Shown one piece after another: positions 50,701 to 56,229 of a stretch of DNA of 56,229 nucleotides. How positions within the stretch are numbered: position 1 is the first letter of the stretch; every line of letters begins with the position of its first letter. Under the pieces are notes generated by a model. The model did not search any database and had not been told where the DNA came from. It saw nothing but the letters and a program-made list of their open reading frames with translations. The stretch comes from Mesostigma viride (taxonomy: Eukaryota; Streptophyta; Mesostigmatophyceae; Mesostigmatales; Mesostigmataceae), in assembly GCA_009746045.1 (NCBI GenBank), contig RPFO01000034.1, positions 525,001 through 581,229 on the forward strand, given 5' to 3'. The translations under genes and the position numbers were made by a program.

Positions 50701-52072
50701 GGTACGTGTGTGTGCAGCCGCCCCAAGCGTGCGCGGTGTGTGTACGTGTGTGTGCAGTTGCCCCTTGCGTGCGCGGTGTGTGTACATGTGTGTGCAGTTG
50801 CCCCTTGCGTGCGCGGTGTATGTACATGTGTGTGCAGTTGCCCCTTGCGTGCGCGGTGTATGTACGTGTGTGTGCAGCCGCCCCTTGCGTGCGCGGTGTA
50901 GGTACGTGTGTGTGCAGCCGCCCCTTGCGTGCGCGGTGGATGTACGTGTGTGTGCAGTTGCCCCTTGCGTGCGCGGTGGATGTACGTGTGTGTGCAGCCG
51001 CCCCTTGCGTGCGCGGTGTGTGTACATGTGAGTGCAGCTGCCCCAAGCGTGCGCGGTGTGTGTACATGTGTGTGCAGTTGCCCCTTGCGTGCGCGGTGGA
51101 TGTACGTGTGTGTGCAGCCGCCCCTTGCGTGCGCGGTGTAGGTACGTGTGTGTGCAGCCGCCCCAAGCGTGCGCGGTGTGTGTACGTGTGTGTGCAGTTG
51201 CCCCTTGCGTGCGCGGTGTGTGTACATGTGTGTGCAGTTGCCCCTTGCGTGCGCGGTGTATGTACGTGTGTGTGCAGCCGGCCCTTGCGTGCGCGGTGTA
51301 GGTACGTGTGTGTGCAGCCGCCCCAAGCGTGCGCGGTGTGTGTACATGTGTGTGCAGTTGCCCCTTGCGTGCGCGGTGTGTGTACGTGTGTGTGCAGCCG
51401 CCCCTTGCGTGCATGGTGTGTGTACGTGTGTGTGCAGCCGCCCCTTGCGTGCGCGGTGGATGTACGTGTGTGTGCATGCCGGCAATTGCGTGCATGGTGT
51501 GTGTACGTGTGTGTGCAGCTGCCCCAAGCGTGCGCGGTGTGTGTACATGTGTGTGCAGTTGCCCCTTGCGTGCGCGGTGGATGTACGTGTGTGTGCAGCC
51601 GCCCCTTGCGTGCGCGGTGTAGGTACATGTGTGTGCAGCCGCCCAAGCGTGCGCGGTGTGTGTACGTGTGTGTGCAGTTGCCCCTTGCGTGCGCGGTGTG
51701 TGTACATGTGTGTGCAGTTGCCCCTTGCGTGCGCGGTGTATGTACGTGTGTGTGCAGCCGGCCCTTGCGTGCGCGGTGTGTGTACATGTGAGTGCAGCTG
51801 CCCAAGCGTGCGCGGTGTGTGTACATGTGTGTGCAGTTGCCCCTTGCGTGCGCGGTGGATGTACGTGTGTGTGCATGCCGGCAATTGCGTGCATGGTGTG
51901 TGTACGTGTGTGTGCAGCCGCCCCTTGCGTGCGCGGTGTGTGTACGTGTGTGTGCACTCGCCCCTTGCGTGCGCGGTGGATGTACAGGTGTGTGCAGCCG
52001 CCCCTTGCGTGCATGGTGTATGTACATGTGTGTGCAGCCGCCCCTTGCGTGCGCGGTGGATGTACATGTGTG
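47723..52072 (+). repeat. 40-bp satellite array, segment 3 (about 109 monomers)
   Basis: The array continues after E3. TGTAGGTA variants at 48501, 48821, 48901 and 49221 mark a 400-bp (10-monomer) unit. From about 49490 the array repeats the order seen from 41210, and a further copy of the same start (CATGCCGGCAATTGCG) appears near 51475 and 51872. It ends abruptly at 52072 where an E2-family LTR begins. Confidence 0.95.
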
Positions 52073-52527
52073 AGTTGGATGGAGACTAGGGACGACGAAC
52101 AACTGCGAAAGCTGAGAGCGAATGATGATTGTATTACAATAATACAATGAGAGAGAGATGAAAGCTGAGGGCTCAGAATGGAACTGGGCAGACTCGGGTG
52201 CTGTGGCACTCCCCAGTGCTACGCCTATATGCCTATGGCGGTGCTACCTGCAGCACACGACCAGTGGACAAGTGTACACTGCAATGCCATGCGACCACGT
52301 CACTAGCATCCAGCTAAGACTCGGCCCGTCAGGCCCGGCTACACCGGACCTGGCGGGTCGAGCTAGCACCTAGGAACAGTCTGGCACTAACCGCACATCG
52401 GTCCACATGACACCTCAGTACCGTACACCCTGCCGTACTGTACTGAGGTGTCCCGCTCAGCCGCGGTAGGCAATACGCGGCGCGCAGGCCGGAAATCCGT
52501 GTGTCAGCCTAAGCATCTCATCTAACT
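52073..52527 (-). repeat. E2-family LTR, third copy
   Basis: 455 bp, AGTTGGATG...CATCTAACT, with the same hairpin at 52410-52451. It directly abuts the satellite on the left, so this copy also inserted into the array, though its other end is not visible and no TSD can be checked. Confidence 0.85.
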
Positions 52528-53704
52528 CCCATTATGTTTTCCTTTCAGGTTGAAGGCTAGCGACTTCAAGCCTGACCCTGCCCAGCTAGGAGACTGACTC
52601 CAAGCTGACTGAGGTGCTGAGCAACTGACACCCATACTGCAACATCTGGACTGAAAAAGATGGGCCCCAGAACTCGTGCAATACTTGTGATGGCATCACG
52701 TTTAGCTCAACATGCCCGGGGAGTTCCTCCTCCTCGCGAGCTCACAAGGGAGATAGCTATGCCTGTCTGCCTATCCAGGGAGTGCACCACCAGCCAAGAG
52801 AGCCCTTGTAAAAAAAAATGCCAAGGTAACCGTTTAAGAGGTTCCATGTTGTTCCATCATCATCGCCCACTCAGAGAAAGAATACCCAGCCAGGCTGGGT
52901 CAACTGAGCTCAGGTTACCTGCAACCTGAGTAGTGACAGTGGACAGGTTTATTGCACCCTGCACTGTCCATGTTGTACCTGCACAACATGTGAGGACCAG
53001 CCACCCCTGCCCTGCACAGAGGGGGCTGAAGTCCGAGTGACAGGTGACAGGACTATGACATCCTGGACCTGGCCACATTGCACCTGCACAACGTGGGAGA
53101 CCAGCCACCCCTGCCCTGCACAAGGGTGACTGAAGTCCTGGTGACAGGTGACAGGAATATTTCATCCTGCACCTGTGCTGAGCACGTTGTACTAGACAAC
53201 ATGACAGCACCCATGCCTGTACTGCCACTGAACAGTAAGGCCAGATGGCCCAGGAATCCACAGTGAACTGGGGTCCTGGGTAACCACCTGTCAAGGGAGC
53301 TTTGACCCTCCACTTGAATGGGGGCACCTGAGCCACTGAGCTCAAGGCCATTCCACCAAAGGCATACGCCCTAGGGAATAAAGGTGTGAGATACATCCCA
53401 TGCCCACCTATGAAGGTGTGCATAACGAAATTCCATGGTGTTGAGAAAATCAAAACAGATTTTATTGGGCATAGGGCACGCAGATGTATGAAAAACAGAC
53501 TCCAACCACCCCCTGGCTGGAAGCCACAACCTACCCCTTGGACCTGCCCAAGGGGTACTGGGTGACCTAGGCAGCCCTGGTGAACAGGACCCTGCTAGGC
53601 GTCCCCCCTATGGGGCAGGGTTGCCTGCTTGCCATAGGGGTTCATCAAGTGGTACAACAGCTGATATTGTTCAGACTGCCTGCTGAGGCACTTTAGTGAG
53701 TGCA

Positions 53705-54155
53705 TCAGCAGCGTTGTGTTTTGTCCTCCACGTGACGGGTGGACTCCCAGTAGGTGGACTCCTGTTTCAGGACCACCCAGTCAAGATCAGTGTGGACAGC
53801 ATAGGGGTTAGCAAGGAAACTGAGGACTGACTGACTGTCAGTGAGCAAGTGTGCCACCACCCCAGCATTGCTGCCTGCTTGCATCTGCAACCAAACCAGC
53901 ACATGATTCAAGTACCTGGCATGAAGCACTGCTGACACCACTGCCCTGCACTCAGCAGCATTGCTGCTGACAGCCTTGCGTCTATGCAACCGGCTGTACC
54001 ATGAAATGAGAGACAAGGGTGCATCATCATTCTGCACAAAATACAAGCCTGACTCCCTTGCCTGCAACTTGGTAATCTGCCTGGACTCCATGGAACTATC
54101 CATCATAGCTTGGATGTGAATGGTTTTGTGGAGATCCAAGGAGTGCAAGATAAGG
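53705..54155 (-). pseudogene. RNase H of E2-family copy
   Basis: Minus-strand frame with QAMMDSSMESRQITKLQ, SNAAECRAVV and LLTDSQSVLSF, ending by frameshift in the DKHNAADALTK region. Near-identical to E2. Upstream in element sense it stops at the inversion junction. Confidence 0.7.
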
Positions 54156-54159
54156 GAGG

Positions 54160-56229
54160 CCACCTTCAGAGAAGGGGTATCAAGTCCTATTCTACAAGGG
54201 TCGGGACTAGGCAAGGTGGGTACCTGGCATGGGCCAGCCACCATCCTAAAGTTTAACACCACTGGCAGGACAGTGTTAGTTAAACACAATGACACGGGAA
54301 AAATTCACAGGTGTTCACCTCACAGGATAAATTGTATTTTCCAACTGTGTCAGACGTGGCAGAGGAGGAAGAGCTGTTGGCCGACGCCCTGTACAGTTGC
54401 CTGGCATCCCAGCGTTGCCCAGTGAGTGGTTGTTTGGAAACACCCACTGGTTGAGTGTGAGAGCCACACCCACTGTGACACCCAGGTCACCCTATGATGA
54501 TTGCAGGCAGTCACTGCAGGATTGGCCCCTGCAGCAGAGGGTCACATTGGCAAAACAGGTTGATCAGCAACCTATCACCTCTAACAAGTGGACATAGCTC
54601 AGCCACTAGCTGCACCTTCCAAACGCAGCCTAGCAGACGCTGTTCGCATTTTACAAGCAGCTCTAGAGCCAAAGCTCAAACTGCTGCAGGATCAGCTAAG
54701 GTGGGAAGGTTGGCAGAATGACAAATAGCCCATTTATGTTGCAGTGGACACACAAGCCCAGGTCAGCATTATCAGTGCCCTGGCTGTGCCCCATTTGCCT
54801 TTGGAACCTTCACCCTGGCACCATGTGGCTGATTCTCAGGGCAGTCATCCCTCAAGGTACTAGGTCAGGTCATGTTGACTATACTCGGTATCCCCACCCC
54901 TTTTCAAGGTATTGGAAGGGTTATAAAGGGAATGCTTGTTGGGGGATCCTTTTCTCTGTTACCCTGGTGTCCTCATATCCAGTGATAGACTATCCATCCA
55001 GGACATGGGTGTGTTGATCTGAAAACATTTCAAATTTCTCTTGAAAAACTTCTTAACACCACATTGCTTCTGTAAATTTGCTACACCCAAGTATGCCCCA
55101 GGGCAAGAACCCTGTGTGGCAGACCTGGTTCACAACCAAAAACTTCATCCCAACTCATTTGGATTGGGCAGCATGATGTGGCTAAAAATGTCTCCTCTTT
55201 GTTATGACAGATAGAGCAAGACTGTCGCACACACATAGGATTCCTAAAATGGGTGGAGGCCTTTAACAAGGCCAGGGAAGAATGGTAGTGCCGATCCTCT
55301 AGTCCTTCTCATACTCCCCCTGTCACACCTATGACAAAAAGCCTGCAGGGTGCAAGCACTTGCGCCTGAAGTTTGTGTGTAAACATAAGCCAGCGCAGAT
55401 GGTCAGTCCATCTTCATGCTAGACCTTGTGTGGACAGAGTTCAAGGGCAACCACTGATCTGACAGAGGCAGAGTTGTACACGCCAGGCATTCAGCAAACA
55501 TCCCTAAAAATCTTGCTGTCTGTCTTTGTGGGTCATCTCAATGATGGGATGACTATATCTGTAAGGCTACAGACATTAAAAGGGCTTTCCTGAAAGGCTC
55601 ACCTGAGATAGCACAACAAGTGTGGCATGGTCAGGTGTACGTAGTCTCCACTCCCAGAGTTTGGGCAAAAACACATCCTCAGCAAGTACCTGAAAGCTAA
55701 CATAGGTGTTGAAGGGCTGCAATCAGCTCCTCGCATTTTCAGGTCAGCTCAGGCTGTGTTTGAAAAGTTAGGGGCTAGATATGATGACATAGACCCTTGC
55801 TTCTTTGTGGTCCCACACCCTCATGGCATTCTCACCTTTGTGTGGCATGGGGATGATCAGCTGATTGCTGGGCCAAGGCGTGCTGTGGATGATTTTATTC
55901 AACAAGTGTCACAGCATTTTGAGATTGGCAAGCAAGTAGAGCTGGGACCACTGCCATAAAATTTTGTGGCACAATGTTACAACTCCAGCAGCATCAAAAC
56001 CAGTGGGTGTGTGCACTCTACTCTCCCAATGATTCATGCACAGCTGCTTGGAGGTTTTGCAAACAAAAAATCAACCTGGAGCCTGTCCTACCATTAGAGG
56101 CAAGCTGGGGTGGTTGTGCTCAACGTGTGCACCTCACCTGGCTGTGGTTAGCAGAGTTGATGATGATGTCTTGATGCAAGTAGGTCACAAAGCCATCACC
56201 AAAACTCTCCAGGAGGGCCCTCCCCTTAT
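54160..56229 (+). pseudogene. inverted INT-PR-RT segment of E2-family copy
   Basis: Plus-strand pieces read WHGPATILKFNTTGRTVLVK, then VDTQAQVS in broken frames, LTEAELYTPGIQQ and FVWHGDDQLIAGPRRAVDD. Compared with E2 there are many one-base insertions and deletions, more than in the 52073-54155 half, so no frame stays open. Decay or poor consensus sequence near a contig end could both explain this. Confidence 0.7.

Larger units (their letters stand above)
52073..56229. mobile_element. E2-family Copia copy, partial, with internal inversion
   Basis: The LTR at 52073-52527 (455 bp, about three substitutions from the E2 LTRs) is followed by E2-like 3' non-coding and RNase H sequence on the minus strand up to about 54155. 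From 54160 to the window end the sequence is E2-like but on the plus strand: integrase C terminus, retropepsin-like, then RT, reaching the point that corresponds to E2 position about 30236 exactly at 56229. So the part equivalent to E2 30240-32316 is inverted. The other LTR lies outside the window. Confidence 0.8.

Noticed and set aside
37460-52072. Regular repeat array resembling a CRISPR
   Set aside because: The monomers are contiguous with no unique spacers, there are no cas genes, and the host is eukaryotic.
47580-52209. ORFs of about 1,500 codons on the minus strand and many of 100-500 codons on both strands through the satellite
   Set aside because: They come from a 40-bp repeat whose consensus lacks stops in all frames; they have no start context, domain or codon bias and occur in overlapping frames on both strands.

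Overview
The window is eukaryotic nuclear DNA. It holds one host gene with three GT-AG introns (0.4-1.0 kb), several layers of nested retrotransposons, and a 40-bp satellite. A tRNA-Ser remnant resembling the plastid form points weakly to a photosynthetic lineage (alga or other plant-like host). I cannot name the species. There is no bacterial, operon or CRISPR content.

Layout. 1-840: retroposon tails and microsatellite. 841-3938: a four-exon gene for a secreted or surface protein that fuses a cupredoxin-like domain to a DUF305 domain. 3939-5726: nothing recognised. 5727-12405: remnants of two related LINE families (A and B), a MITE-like element, a long (ATTC)n tract, and a 1,979-bp ORF1-only retroelement inserted into a family A copy with a target-site duplication (TSD). 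12406 to about 25955: a decayed near-full-length family B LINE (ORF1, APE endonuclease, reverse transcriptase). It is interrupted by an 8,018-bp Copia-like element (E1, 14427-22444) and by a 218-bp MITE-like insert (24284-24501). 25956-28163: degenerate tandem repeats marked by a 14-bp palindrome. 28164-36657: a second Copia-like element (E2), minus strand, with LTRs that look identical. 36663-37459: a telomere-like tract and a tRNA-Ser remnant without an anticodon arm. 37460-52072: about 230 copies of a 40-bp satellite, interrupted by a solo LTR (38611-39429) and a non-autonomous gag-protease Copia element (E3, 43218-47722). 52073-56229: a third member of the E2 family whose internal part is inverted relative to E2.

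The most interesting signal is that E1 and E2, although well diverged, share four departures from ordinary Ty1/Copia elements. Their LTRs begin AGTT and end AACT rather than TG...CA. A retropepsin-like domain lies between integrase and reverse transcriptase, giving the order Gag-INT-PR-RT-RH. The protease motif is D-T-[N/Q]-A instead of D-[S/T]-G-A. The reverse transcriptase motif is HGDD instead of YVDD. Both sit in exact 5-bp TSDs, so the boundaries are secure. E3, in the same window, is a conventional Copia relative (TG...CA ends, initiator-Met-type primer site, Gag followed by protease) and serves as an internal control. Together this suggests a divergent Copia lineage.
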